A stretch of 64,000 bases of DNA, taken from positions 85,792-149,791 of the forward strand of contig NZ_FZMR01000019.1 of assembly GCF_900198405.1 (NCBI RefSeq), written 5' to 3'. A model generated the notes under the pieces. That model was not told where the DNA came from. It worked only from the letters and a program-made list of their open reading frames with translations, and ran no database searches. This document shows positions 1 to 8,600 of this stretch, one piece after another; the stretch's first letter is position 1, and the number at the start of each line of letters is the position of its first letter. Source of the stretch: Helicobacter cetorum (GTDB lineage: Bacteria; Campylobacterota; Campylobacteria; Campylobacterales; Helicobacteraceae). A program made the position numbers and the translations under genes.

Positions 1-1
1 T

Positions 2-952
2 ATTGTATTTGATAAAACCGGCACGCTCACTATTGGTAAGCCTATGGTAAAAGAAGTCATTTTAGCACCCAATACAGATTTGAAAGATTTATTGAGCCTA
101 GCATCTAGCATTGAAAATAGTAGCGAGCATGTCATTGCTAAAGGCATAGTAGAATACGCCAAAGAGCATAACGCCCCTTTAAAAGAGATTAGCGAAGTTA
201 AAGTTACTACAGGCTTTGGCATTAGCGCTAGGATAGATTATAAAGGCGCTACAGAGATTATAAAGGTCGGTAATAGCGAATTTTTTAACCCTAAAAACAC
301 GCTAGACATTAAAGATACCGGCATTTTAGTTTTTGTAGGTAAAGCAATCAATGATAATGAAGATGAATTTTTGGGCGCATTCATTTTAGAAGACTTGCCA
401 AAAATGGGGGTTAAAGAACATCTAAAAAGCATTAAAAATTTAGGCATTAAAACCATGCTTTTGAGCGGAGACAATGAAGAAAATGTCAAAAAATGTGCTT
501 TAGAGCTAGGACTAGATAGCTATAAAGGAAACGCTAAACCAGAAGATAAACTTAACAAAATCAAAGAGCTTAAAGCACAAGGCGAAATAGTGATGATGGT
601 AGGCGATGGCATGAATGATGCCCCAAGTCTCGCACTCAGTGATGTGGCAGTCGTGATGGCTAAAGGAAGTGATGTGAGCGTGCAAGCAGCTGATATTGTA
701 AGCTTTAACAACGATATTAAGTCTGTTTATAGTGCGATTAGATTAAGTCAAGCAACAATTAAGAATATTAAAGAAAATTTGTTTTGGGCTTTTTGCTATA
801 ATAGTGTGTTTATCCCCTTAGCATGTGGAGTAGCTTACAAGCTAGGCATTATGCTTAATCCTATGCTTGCAAGCTTAGCGATGAGTTTAAGCTCAGTGAG
901 TGTAGTCTTAAATGCCCAAAGGCTAAGGAATTTTAAAATTAAGGAGAATTAA
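2..952 (+). CDS. copA: Copper-translocating P-type ATPase, C-terminal part (gene starts before the window)
   Basis: This is the C-terminal third of a P1B-type ATPase that exports copper across the inner membrane. The reading frame is open from base 2, so the true start lies outside the window. The phosphorylation motif DKTGTLT is encoded at about 11-31, followed by the nucleotide-binding domain, the LSGDN element, the GDGMNDAP hinge motif near 600-625 and two closing membrane helices. The first ATG, at base 44, is internal and is not the start. The stop is one base before copP, so the two are surely cotranscribed. That copP neighbour supports copper rather than another metal; the CPC motif that would confirm it is upstream of the window. 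Confidence 0.95.
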   Translation: MVFDKTGTLTIGKPMVKEVILAPNTDLKDLLSLASSIENSSEHVIAKGIVEYAKEHNAPLKEISEVKVTTGFGISARIDYKGATEIIKVGNSEFFNPKNTLDIKDTGILVFVGKAINDNEDEFLGAFILEDLPKMGVKEHLKSIKNLGIKTMLLSGDNEENVKKCALELGLDSYKGNAKPEDKLNKIKELKAQGEIVMMVGDGMNDAPSLALSDVAVVMAKGSDVSVQAADIVSFNNDIKSVYSAIRLSQATIKNIKENLFWAFCYNSVFIPLACGVAYKLGIMLNPMLASLAMSLSSVSVVLNAQRLRNFKIKEN

Positions 953-953
953 G

Positions 954-1169
954 ATGAGTTCAAAAGTTACTATTAGTGTGCCAAGCATTACATGCCAGCA
1001 TTGTGTGGATAAGATTGAAAAGTTTGTTGGAGAATTAGATGGGATTGAACATATTGATGTGGATATTCCTACAAAAATCGTGCATGTAACTTTTAATGCC
1101 CCAGCGACTGCAGAGGCGATAAAAGAGGCTCTTTTAGATGCTGGACAAGAAGTGGCTAGTCTCTCGTAA
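954..1169 (+). CDS. copP: CopP, small copper-binding HMA protein
   Basis: A 71-residue single-domain heavy-metal-associated (HMA) protein, the cytosolic copper chaperone or regulator partner of CopA. The metal site CxxC is seen as CQHC at about residues 15-18, in the first loop of the ferredoxin-like fold as expected. The start ATG follows the copA stop by one base, with AAGGAG within the end of copA as ribosome binding site. Length and position match copP behind copA in H. pylori. Confidence is high for the family and the copper role. Confidence 0.95.
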   Translation: MSSKVTISVPSITCQHCVDKIEKFVGELDGIEHIDVDIPTKIVHVTFNAPATAEAIKEALLDAGQEVASLS

Positions 1170-1210
1170 AAAAACAGACTATTGATTAAAAGCTAGTTAG
1201 AAGGAAGTAT

Positions 1211-1432
1211 ATGAGAGTAAGTTTTTTTGTTCCCACAATTGCTAATAGAAGTTGTATAGAGAAGTTAGAGAACTATATTGGAGAGTTAAATGGCATTAAC
1301 CACATCAATATTAACACCTCTAAAAAGACGGTTCTTGTAGAATTTTCTAGCTTGACAAGTGCCAAAGCTATTGAAAATGCAATTAAAGATGCAGGCTATG
1401 AGACCATGTTAAATGCTGATGATGAGTTTTAA
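1211..1432 (+). CDS. CopP paralogue with degenerate metal site
   Basis: A 73-residue HMA-fold protein that aligns along its length with the preceding CopP (shared pattern VP-I, EKLEN/DKIEK, GELNGI/GELDGI). It is almost certainly a tandem duplicate. The metal-binding loop reads ANRSC where CopP has TCQHC, so the first cysteine of CxxC is replaced by asparagine and only the second remains. It probably cannot bind copper in the usual two-cysteine way. The start is preceded by AGAAGGAAG. It lies 41 bp after copP and before a terminator, so it is probably the last gene of the copA operon. It could be a regulator, a scaffold or a decaying copy. Confidence 0.75.
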   Translation: MRVSFFVPTIANRSCIEKLENYIGELNGINHININTSKKTVLVEFSSLTSAKAIENAIKDAGYETMLNADDEF

Positions 1433-1469
1433 GCCCTAAAGTTACCAAACTTTTCAAAAAGTGCTATGC

Positions 1470-1504
1470 ACCTTGTTTAATAATACAAACAAGGTTTGAT
1501 TTTA
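1470..1504 (+). terminator. Intrinsic terminator after the copA-copP operon
   Basis: A 9-bp perfect inverted repeat, ACCTTGTTT and AAACAAGGT, with an 8-base loop, is followed by TTGATTTTA. It sits 37 bp after the CopP paralogue. Confidence 0.7.
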
Positions 1505-1577
1505 TGCACACTCAAAGTTAAGCTATAGTATAATCTACATTCACTTTTATATTCGATTCTAACATCAAGGAATTTTT

Positions 1578-2726
1578 ATGTTTAAAAACTTTATCTCTTA
1601 TAGAACCTTACTAAAGGCATTGGTAGTAGGTAGCTTATGTGTTAGCTCTGCTGTAGCAGACACTACAGATGCTCAAAGCCCTGATGAGCTCAAACAACAA
1701 TGCGATTCAGGAAATGGAAGTGCATGCAATAACTTGGGCGTAATGTATCAAAACGCACAGGGTGTAACTAAAGATTACGAGCAAGCCGTTGAACTCTATA
1801 AAAAAGCTTGTGATTTAGGTGTTGGTGGCAGTTGCTATAACTTAGGCGTGATGTATGCCAACGCTCAAGGTGTTGCCAAAGATGATAAACAAGCTACCGA
1901 ACTCTATAAAAAAGCTTGTGATTTAAAGATTGGAGATGCTTGCAACAATTTAGGGTCTATGTATCAAAACTCACAGGGCGTAGCTAAAGACGACAAACAA
2001 GCCATAACCCTTTACAAAAAAGCTTGTGATTTAGGCATTGGAAATGGTTGTAATAATTTAGGCATTATGTATCAAAACGCTCAAGGCGTGGCTAAGGACT
2101 ATGCTCAAGCAGTAGTATTTTATAAAAATGCTTGCGATTTAAAAAATGGAAATGGCTGTAATAACTTAGGTGTGATGTATGCCAATGGAAGAGGCGTAGC
2201 TAAGAACGACAAAAAAGCTGTTGAGCTTTATAAAAAATCATGCGAATTAGAAAGTGGGAATGGTTGTAATAGCTTGGCTATCATGCATCAAAACGGACAA
2301 GGCGTGCCACAAGATGATAAAAGAGCGGTAGAGCTTTATAAAAAAGCTTGCACTTTAAAAAGTGGGAGTGCTTGCAACACTCTAGGAAACATGTATCAAA
2401 ATGGTCAGCTCGTATCTCAAGATCTCGCTAAAACCGTTGAATTTTATACCAAGTCATGTGAGTTAGGAATTGGCTCTGGTTGTTTCAATTTAGCAGTTCT
2501 ATACACCAATGGTCAAGGCGTTTCTAAAGACTATTCACAAGCTGTAGCACTCTATAAAAAATCATGCGATTTAGGTAGCAAAGATGCTTGTAATACTTTA
2601 GCAAACATGTATCAAAAAGGAAAGGGTGTTACAAAAGATGATGAACAAGCTATCGCTTTTTTCAAAAAAGCATGCGATTTAGGCTCTAAAGAAGGTTGCA
2701 AAAAGCATGAAAAATTAGCCAAATAG
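1578..2726 (+). CDS. Secreted Sel1-like repeat, cysteine-rich protein (Hcp family)
   Basis: A 382-residue secreted protein of the Helicobacter cysteine-rich (Hcp) family. An N-terminal signal peptide (hydrophobic about 12-27, SSAVA cleavage region) precedes nine Sel1-like repeats of 36 residues. Each repeat carries the LG-MY-N-GV-KD-A-YKKAC pattern. Consecutive repeats are joined by paired cysteines of the form C-x7-C, which in solved Hcp proteins are disulphides within each two-helix unit. Such proteins act in the periplasm or outside the cell and some are immunogenic in H. pylori; the partner is not deducible. A TATAAT-like box and AAGGAA precede the ATG. The uniform 108-bp unit makes repeat-number change by recombination likely. 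It stands alone between two intergenic gaps. Confidence 0.9.
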   Translation: MFKNFISYRTLLKALVVGSLCVSSAVADTTDAQSPDELKQQCDSGNGSACNNLGVMYQNAQGVTKDYEQAVELYKKACDLGVGGSCYNLGVMYANAQGVAKDDKQATELYKKACDLKIGDACNNLGSMYQNSQGVAKDDKQAITLYKKACDLGIGNGCNNLGIMYQNAQGVAKDYAQAVVFYKNACDLKNGNGCNNLGVMYANGRGVAKNDKKAVELYKKSCELESGNGCNSLAIMHQNGQGVPQDDKRAVELYKKACTLKSGSACNTLGNMYQNGQLVSQDLAKTVEFYTKSCELGIGSGCFNLAVLYTNGQGVSKDYSQAVALYKKSCDLGSKDACNTLANMYQKGKGVTKDDEQAIAFFKKACDLGSKEGCKKHEKLAK

Positions 2727-3067
2727 ACTTTATTCTTATGGCTTTTTAAGAAAGCTTAGAGGTTACACAATGTATTGGAATCCACTTTGAGATGGATTCT
2801 AATTATATCCACCACTCCATTCTCTCCTTAGGCAATTTTTTAACTATCATGCTAATTTTCTGCACCAAAGAAGAATATCAAAAAAACTAACTATCACAAA
2901 AATTCTTAATATCTCTTTCGTATTATCCAAAATCAAATCTCAATTTAATAAAACTGGTATAATTCATCATTGAGATTATAGGGTTTTGTTTTTTTTTTTT
3001 TTTTGAAAATGTCTTATAAAGACTAATCTTTAAAAATAGAACCAATAAACTATTAAGGAAATCCAAC
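2727..3067. other. Intergenic region: weak stem-loop, promoter box and poly-T tract
   Basis: No gene is supported here. GGAATCCA and TGGATTCT form a stem-loop at 2777-2800, a possible weak terminator for the Sel1-repeat gene. A TATAAT box at 2958-2963 is the likely -10 element for the downstream proC-like gene. A run of 16 T follows at 2989-3004, in the presumed 5' leader. Confidence 0.55.
2989..3004. repeat. T16 homopolymer tract in the leader of proC
   Basis: Sixteen uninterrupted T residues lie 64 bp before the proC start and 26 bp after a TATAAT box. In Helicobacter, tracts this long change length by slippage. Here the tract would alter the untranslated leader or promoter spacing rather than a reading frame. 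Confidence 0.8.
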
Positions 3068-3871
3068 ATGAAAAAAGAAACCTTACTATTCATCGGCTAT
3101 GGCAATATGATGCGTGCAATTTTAGAGGGGTCATATGCCAATTTGAGCCAAAATTTTCACTTAGAGATTACCGGACGCAACGCCACAAAAATCGCTCCTT
3201 TTTTAGAAGAAAAAAATATCAATGCCACCATTACTCACCCAGAACCCCATACTAATACCATCGATATCCAAGATAAATTCGTTTTTTTACTCTATAAACC
3301 CTACAACTTAAATGACTTTAATTACGAGGGAAAGGCTAAAAGCATTATCAGTGCACTTGCTGGCGTGAGCTTTAAGAGCTTGCAAAACACCTTTTATGCT
3401 AAGCATTATCTTAAATGCATGCCTAATATCGCTAGTAAGTTTGCCCTTTCTTCTACGGCTTTTTGCGAATGCTTTAGTCCGCTATCTGAAGAACATAAAA
3501 CAATCAGCCAAAATGCTTTAGAAATCATTCAAAGTTTTGGTATCGCTATCAATGTGCCCAATGAAGAACAAGTCAATGCGAGTGTAGCAACCAATGGTAG
3601 CTCACTCGCTTTTTTAAGCCTTGTAGCAAGCGCTCTAAAAGATGCTGGAGTGAGAGAAGGCTTGAATGCTAAAGATTCTCTGTCTTTAGTAAGCGCTACT
3701 TTTAAAGGCTTTGCTAAACTTTTAGAGCATGAACGCCCTGAAATCATCACAGAACAAATCTGCACCCCCAAAGGCACAACGATTGAGGGTTTGAGTGTAT
3801 TAGAAAATCGTGCTGTAAGGGGTGCATTCATAGAGGCTTGTCATGAGAGCGTAAAAAAAATGCGTTCTTAA
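3068..3871 (+). CDS. proC: Pyrroline-5-carboxylate reductase
   Basis: A 267-residue NAD(P)-dependent reductase for the last step of proline synthesis. The N-terminal dinucleotide-binding turn reads GYGNMMRAI at about residues 10-18, and the C-terminal helical dimerisation domain contains the family features NEEQVNASVATNGSS and CTPKGTTIEGL (typical P5CR: P-G-TT). The length matches the family. AAGGAAATCCAAC precedes the ATG. It stands alone on the plus strand behind a leader with a T16 tract. Function is assigned with good confidence from the conserved C-terminal motif. Confidence 0.9.
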   Translation: MKKETLLFIGYGNMMRAILEGSYANLSQNFHLEITGRNATKIAPFLEEKNINATITHPEPHTNTIDIQDKFVFLLYKPYNLNDFNYEGKAKSIISALAGVSFKSLQNTFYAKHYLKCMPNIASKFALSSTAFCECFSPLSEEHKTISQNALEIIQSFGIAINVPNEEQVNASVATNGSSLAFLSLVASALKDAGVREGLNAKDSLSLVSATFKGFAKLLEHERPEIITEQICTPKGTTIEGLSVLENRAVRGAFIEACHESVKKMRS

Positions 3872-4393
3872 AAATACGCACCATCGTTTTTTGTTTGATT
3901 TTTGAGCACAAAAAGTCTTTGTAAAATATTTTTAGAGCCTTTAAGAAGCATTTAAACACTTACATTAAAGCTTGCTCCCCCCCAATCATAAGCGAACTAA
4001 ACGCTCTAAAAATCAAAGGATAAGCCCATTTTTAAAGCAACCTTCTAAGCCTTTTAAACTTAGGGAACACTCTTAGAAATCAGCGTTTCATAAAAAACAC
4101 TGCTTTAAACCAAGAAAAAATTTCAAGGTATAATTCTTAAGAAGAGCGTTTATTGTGTAGTTTTTAGGCATGGGAGTTTCTTTTGAAAATAAATTTGCCC
4201 TATATTTGAACTACGAAACATAAAGACTTTTATCCATTCAGTAAAGTACAAAACAGAATTAAAAAATGAACAATTTAAAAATCAAATGAATACAAATCTA
4301 AACAAGAACTAAACGCCCCTAAAAGTTAAAAGAAACTCTCAATTAAAGCGGTTAAAAACTTCTTTTAAGCGATAAATTCAAAAGAATAAAAAA
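3872..4393. other. Intergenic region without supported gene
   Basis: About 520 bp between convergent proC and ybeY. I see a C7 tract at 3977-3983, a TATAAT-like box near 4130 and short frames interrupted by stops; the longest plus-strand piece from 4170 stops after 17 codons. It may hold remains of a lost gene, but nothing is identifiable. Confidence 0.5.
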
Positions 4394-4819
4394 TTAATTT
4401 TGCACTCGCTCAATCAAACTCAAGGGCAAATCAAACGCTTTGATTAGCTCGCTCTCTTTTTGCCGTTGCTCGCCATTATCTACTTCATGGTCATAGCCTA
4501 GCAAGTGCAACACCCCATGGATAAATAAAAGCGCGACTTCATCTTCTAAAGCATGCCCTAGTTTTTGAGCGTTTTCTTTGGCTAAATCCATGTTGATAAC
4601 TACACTCCCTAAAGGCGTGTGCATAATAGCCTCTAAAGGAAAGCTCAACACATCAGTCGCATAATCGCATGAGCGTAAGTCTCTGTTGATTTCTCGCATA
4701 TTTTCAGCACTCACTAACACAAGCTCAATCATTTGAGTGGGGGCTAAAAATCCTGCGATTTTTTCTAATAACGAAAAGTCAAATTCTAAGGGGGTTTGAT
4801 TATCTATTTCTAACATCAA
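4394..4819 (-). CDS. ybeY: Endoribonuclease YbeY (rRNA maturation factor)
   Basis: A 141-residue metal-dependent RNase of the UPF0054 family that acts in 16S rRNA processing and ribosome quality control. The zinc-binding signature [11 protein letters not shown] is present at residues 101-111, giving the three histidines H101, H105 and H111. The conserved SFPLE and LGSVVI-x(5)-A segments also match the family. The length is slightly short but typical for epsilonproteobacteria. It lies 58 bp downstream of fldA on the same strand. Confidence 0.93.
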   Translation of the reverse strand: MMLEIDNQTPLEFDFSLLEKIAGFLAPTQMIELVLVSAENMREINRDLRSCDYATDVLSFPLEAIMHTPLGSVVINMDLAKENAQKLGHALEDEVALLFIHGVLHLLGYDHEVDNGEQRQKESELIKAFDLPLSLIERVQN

Positions 4820-4877
4820 TTTAAAAAGGAAGTCTAAGAGATAGCACCCTAAGCTTAAAGCTTAGAGTTTAAAAAGA

Positions 4878-5372
4878 TTAAGCGAAAGAACCTTTGATTT
4901 CTTCTACCCATTTTTCAATGCGCCCATCAGTTAAATCATCTTGGTTATCTTCATCAATTACTAAACCGATAAATTTGCCACCCTCTACAGACTTAGACGC
5001 CTCAAAATTATAACCATCAGTAGAAGTATGACCTACCACTTTACCAGCCTTAGCTTTTTCATAAATATGAAAAATACCTTCTGCAAAAGTCTCGCTATAA
5101 GTATCTTGATCGCCCAAGCCTACAAGCCCAATAACTTTGCTAGAAAAATCACTTGAATCTAAAGTGCCTAAGAAATCTTCCCAATCAGTTTGCAAATCAC
5201 CAGCACCTGCTGTAGGAGCGACTAAAATCACATTTTTGAAACCATCAAATTGCTCTTTACTTGCCTTAGCAACATCAATCACTTCAGCATTGCCGATTTT
5301 TGCACTGATTTTCTCAGCAATAGTTTCAGCGTTTCCGCTATCTGTTCCATAAAAGATACCAATTTTTTCCAT
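4878..5372 (-). CDS. fldA: Flavodoxin
   Basis: A 164-residue flavodoxin, a soluble FMN electron carrier. In H. pylori it is the essential acceptor of the pyruvate:flavodoxin oxidoreductase. The FMN phosphate-binding loop [11 protein letters not shown] is at residues 9-19. The 50s loop ([13 protein letters not shown]) and 90s loop (GLGDQDTY) are both intact, and the length is that of a long-chain flavodoxin. The start has AAAGGATGGC upstream. Ala rather than a bulky residue in the GAGDLQ loop recalls the FMN pocket described for H. pylori flavodoxin. Confidence 0.96.
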   Translation of the reverse strand: MEKIGIFYGTDSGNAETIAEKISAKIGNAEVIDVAKASKEQFDGFKNVILVAPTAGAGDLQTDWEDFLGTLDSSDFSSKVIGLVGLGDQDTYSETFAEGIFHIYEKAKAGKVVGHTSTDGYNFEASKSVEGGKFIGLVIDEDNQDDLTDGRIEKWVEEIKGSFA

Positions 5373-5464
5373 GGTGTGCCATCCTTTAATATTTCAAAGA
5401 TACTGCATTCGCTTTTTTAACGAATACTAAGGGCGTAGTTTAGCACATAGAAGTAAATTCTTGC

Positions 5465-6046
5465 TTAAAAACCAATTTTGCGTGAATAACGCTTCAATAA
5501 AAAACAAATTAAAACCAACACCACAACAAGCCCTCCAATAAAAAATGAAGAGTGTGCTGAAAACTTGTCATAAAGCGTTTTGACCCAATCACTAGCCACA
5601 TACGAAACCCCCCCTACTAATAACGCCCACACTAAGCTAGACAAGGTGTTGAGCCATATGAATTTCTTTAATGAATACTTACTAAAGCCAATCGCTAAAG
5701 GCACAATGGTTTTAATACCATATAGATACTTATTAGCAAAAATCATGGCTATCGCATAGCGTTTTACCCATAAACTCGCTAAAGCAAGCTTGCGTTGATG
5801 TTTTTGAAAATATTTTAAAAACTCTTTTTTTTGATAGCGGGCAAACACTACAAACGCCCCACTACCCACTGCGTTGCCCAAAAAGGCTACTAAAATAGTG
5901 GTTTTAATATCCAAACTATTAGTTGTAGCGCTTAAAATAGAGGCTATAACAATCCCCACATACCCACTTCCTAATGAATATAAAAATAAAATGAGATAGC
6001 CCCAATGAGCAAACCCCTCTTGAAAATGCTGTAAAGCCTCTTGCAT
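5465..6046 (-). CDS. DedA-family inner membrane protein
   Basis: A 193-residue polytopic membrane protein of the DedA/SNARE-associated family, a group implicated in lipid flipping and envelope homeostasis. It shows about four to five hydrophobic segments. The family-typical glycine-rich patch GSGAFVVFARYQ is followed by the basic region VKRYAIAMIFANKYLYGIKTIVPLAIG, corresponding to the DedA F-x-R-(F/Y)-(I/L)-P-x-x-R core, here varied. It is encoded divergently from ccoS and in line with fldA. Substrate unknown. Confidence 0.8.
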   Translation of the reverse strand: MQEALQHFQEGFAHWGYLILFLYSLGSGYVGIVIASILSATTNSLDIKTTILVAFLGNAVGSGAFVVFARYQKKEFLKYFQKHQRKLALASLWVKRYAIAMIFANKYLYGIKTIVPLAIGFSKYSLKKFIWLNTLSSLVWALLVGGVSYVASDWVKTLYDKFSAHSSFFIGGLVVVLVLICFLLKRYSRKIGF

Positions 6047-6207
6047 ATTAAATTCCTTTAATTAAGTTTCATTTTTATCACCATGTTATCCAAAAAGAAA
6101 AGTCATTTGCCTTTTTTTAGAAGTAACTTGAGTATAATACTTAGGTTTTTATTGCATGCTGAAGATGCTAAAGACTAGTGCCATTACTTGAAGTAGAGAT
6201 GATAACG

Positions 6208-6426
6208 ATGAATACAGGAATTTTAAGCTTGATGTTGGTTGTCTCTGTGCTAATGGGGCTAGTAGGATTAGTGGCATTTTTATGGGGCGTTAAAAGTGGG
6301 CAGTTTGACGATGAAAAACGCATGCTTGAAAGCGTGCTATATGATAGCTCAAGCGATTTAAATGAGGCTATTTTGGAGCAAGAACGCCAAAAACACTCAC
6401 CAAAAACTCCTTGTAAAAAGCCTTAA
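6208..6426 (+). CDS. ccoS: CcoS-like cbb3 oxidase assembly protein
   Basis: A 72-residue single-pass membrane protein. The N-terminal helix ends in AFLWGVKSGQFDDEKRML, close to the CcoS signature (FxWAxKxGQFDD). CcoS is needed to insert cofactors into cbb3-type cytochrome oxidase, the only terminal oxidase of gastric Helicobacter. I chose the ATG at 6208, which places MNTGIL at the helix start; upstream in-frame GTG (6178) and ATG (6199) give non-hydrophobic extensions. It lies 23 bp before the next gene and is likely cotranscribed with it. Confidence 0.85.
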   Translation: MNTGILSLMLVVSVLMGLVGLVAFLWGVKSGQFDDEKRMLESVLYDSSSDLNEAILEQERQKHSPKTPCKKP

Positions 6427-6449
6427 ATTTTAATGATTAAGGATATTGA

Positions 6450-7421
6450 ATGGAAAAAGAAGTCTTAGATGTGTTAATTGTAGGTGCAGGTCCAGGCGGT
6501 ATTGCAAGTGCTGTAGAATGCGAAGTAGCGGGCATTAAAAAAGTGCTTTTATGCGAAAAGACAGAAAGCCATTCTGGCATGATGCAAAAGTTCTATAAAG
6601 CGGGTAAAAGAGTGGATAAAGACTATAAAAAACAAGTCGTAGAGCTTAGAGGGCATATCCCTTTTAAAGACAGCTTTAAAGAAGAAACTTTGGATAATTT
6701 CACGCAGTTATTAAAAGAGCATAATATCAACCCTAGCTATAAGACTGATATTGAGAGCGTGAAAAAAGAGGGCGATTTGTTTAAAGTAACCACTTCGTCT
6801 AATGAGGTGTATTATGCCAAATTTGTTGTCATTGCCATTGGCAAAATGGGTCAGCCAAACCGCCCTACTAGCTATAAAATTCCGGTTAATCTCTCCAAGC
6901 AAGTGGTTTTTACCATTAATGATTGTAAAGAGGGCGAAAAAACCTTGGTAATAGGTGGGGGTAACTCAGCGGTAGAATATGCGATTTCATTGTGTAAAAT
7001 GGCACCCACTACCTTAAACTACCGCCGAACAGAGTTTGCTAGAATCAACGAAGATAACGCCAAGAATTTAAAAGAAGTTTTTGATAATGGCACTCTTAAA
7101 AGCAAGCTTGGTGTGGATATTGAAAGTTTAGAAGAGGATGGCACGCAAATTAAGGTGAATTTCACCGATAAAACAAGCGAAAATTTTGAACGCCTCCTTT
7201 ATGCTATTGGGGGTTCTACGCCATTAGAATTTTTCAAACGCTGTGATTTGGAGCTAGATTCTAGCACCAATATCCCTATGGTTAAAGACAATTTAGAAAG
7301 CACTAACATTTCTAATTTATTCATCGTGGGCGATATTTTGTTTAAAAATGGTGCGAGCGTTGCGACCGCATTAAACCATGGCTATGATGTAGCTACTGAG
7401 ATTTCTAAAAGATTGCATTAA
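6450..7421 (+). CDS. FAD/NAD(P)H thioredoxin-reductase-like oxidoreductase (YpdA/TrxR2 type)
   Basis: A 323-residue two-dinucleotide-domain flavoprotein. FAD binding is shown by GAGPGGIASA at about residues 10-19, NAD(P)H binding by GGGNSAVEYA at about 168-177, and the FAD C-terminal motif by LFIVGDIL near 290. The redox-active CxxC of true thioredoxin reductases is absent. That matches the H. pylori TrxR2 paralogue and the bacillithiol-disulphide reductase YpdA group. The electron acceptor is therefore uncertain. A strong inverted repeat directly after the stop ends the unit begun by ccoS. Confidence 0.85.
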   Translation: MEKEVLDVLIVGAGPGGIASAVECEVAGIKKVLLCEKTESHSGMMQKFYKAGKRVDKDYKKQVVELRGHIPFKDSFKEETLDNFTQLLKEHNINPSYKTDIESVKKEGDLFKVTTSSNEVYYAKFVVIAIGKMGQPNRPTSYKIPVNLSKQVVFTINDCKEGEKTLVIGGGNSAVEYAISLCKMAPTTLNYRRTEFARINEDNAKNLKEVFDNGTLKSKLGVDIESLEEDGTQIKVNFTDKTSENFERLLYAIGGSTPLEFFKRCDLELDSSTNIPMVKDNLESTNISNLFIVGDILFKNGASVATALNHGYDVATEISKRLH

Positions 7422-7423
7422 AA

Positions 7424-7444
7424 TTAAGGGGGTTAACCCCTTAA
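7424..7444. terminator. Hairpin terminator after the ccoS-reductase unit
   Basis: TTAAGGGG and CCCCTTAA form an 8-bp perfect stem with a 5-base loop (GTTAA) immediately after the stop codon, followed by AAA. The symmetry lets it serve both strands, including the outer membrane pseudogene ending at 7497. Confidence 0.65.
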
Positions 7445-7496
7445 AAGCTGAAAACATAGTCAAAATAGAATGCAAGAAAGCGTCTCAATACTAGAC

Positions 7497-8600
7497 TTAG
7501 GGTAAAGCGTAGTTAAAACCAAAACCCCCTAATTCTTGCGTCGCTTGTTGAATTTGTGTGTTAGCTTGAGAGTCTATATCAAAATAAGTGTTATTAAATG
7601 GTAGGAATTTTAACCCCCCCATTCAAAATGATTGTGTTTGCCCCCTAAACGCATGCCTAGATTGACTAAAAATTGAAAAGTGGTGTTATTAACCTTATCT
7701 TTAGAATTGTTATAAATAGGCTTGTTTTTTGTTCCAAGATTTTCCATACCACATGGCCGTGCCATCTTCAACTGATTGCATGTTGCACACATTGTTATTC
7801 CACCCTATTATTGAATATTTTCAAATATCTTTTGTAATCACCGCTATTACTAATGCTATAGCTCGCACCAGCAAGCCCTATCCCAACTCTAAAACCAAAA
7901 AAGATTCTTTGATGATTAGCCACATTCAAAAGCACATCAAGATTGGCTCCATAAGTGTGAATTTGTGGGGTTCCAATAGCATAATCCATACTACCATTAC
8001 TACTACTGCTATAGTCTCTATAATTGCAATTAATAGTATCTTGGCTAGTGGTGCAACCAGAGACTGCATTATTCATACTATTATTCATACTATTATTCAT
8101 ACTATTATTCATACTATTATTCATACTATTATTCATACTATTATTCATACTATTATTAATACTATTGATAGCACTATTCAAGTTACTCTCCGCATTATCA
8201 ATTTCGTTGTCAATACTAGAAAAACCGACAAAAGGAACTGAAATATCATAAAATGCACCACCCCTAAAACCAAACCATTGATGTTTTTTTCAAAATGTAT
8301 TTATAGCCCATAACCACACCAAGTCCATTGGAATTAGAAGTTTTTTTGAGATGTACTTCCTATAGAATTAATGCCAACCAAGTCATTACTTACAAAAACA
8401 AATTCATAGCCTACCCCTAAGTAGAACGCACTCTTATTGGCATATTTCTCTTTTTGTCTATCAACTTGCTTTTAAGCATGGGATTTTCCTAATTTTTCTT
8501 TAACTTTTTTGAAAAATTTATTAATCGCATCTTCTTGCAACCCATCTCCATAGACACAACTAGAAAGGGGGCATTAAAGCCAAGCATAAAATACTTTATT
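7497..8600 (-). pseudogene. Decayed Helicobacter outer membrane protein gene
   Basis: Reading the minus strand, fragments of one beta-barrel protein appear in different frames: a secretion-like start with SSCVYGDG and a lysine-rich helix near 8500-8590, then LGVGYEFVFVSND, SNSNGLGVVMGYKY, HQWFGFRGGAFYDISVPFVGF, a NNSM-repeat segment, FFGFRVGIGLAGASYS, FLVNLGMRLGGKHNHFEWGG, and a C-terminal LGGFGFNYALP ending at 7497. Aromatic/glycine alternation and the GFRVG strands are typical of Helicobacter Hop/Hof barrels. The frame is broken at least three times: a stop after KSHA near 8460, a shift at an A7 tract (T7 at 8284-8290 on the plus strand; six A would restore the frame), and a break near 7793. 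Which family member it was I cannot say. Confidence 0.8.
8068..8163. repeat. 12-bp tandem repeat inside the outer membrane pseudogene
   Basis: Seven perfect copies of ATTATTCATACT occupy 8068-8151, followed by a one-mismatch copy to 8163 and a degenerate copy to 8175. On the minus strand each copy encodes Asn-Asn-Ser-Met, so copy-number change would alter protein length without shifting the frame. It is not a CRISPR array, since there are no spacers. Confidence 0.9.

Noticed and set aside
8068..8163. Possible CRISPR array
   Set aside because: The 12-bp units are contiguous with no spacers, and no cas genes are present in the window.
7729..8251. Two plus-strand open frames reading through the 12-bp repeat (IIHT and ILLF repeats)
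   Set aside because: They are antisense to the outer membrane pseudogene, whose barrel-like reading on the minus strand explains the composition; the repeats are open in several frames because the unit is 12 bp.
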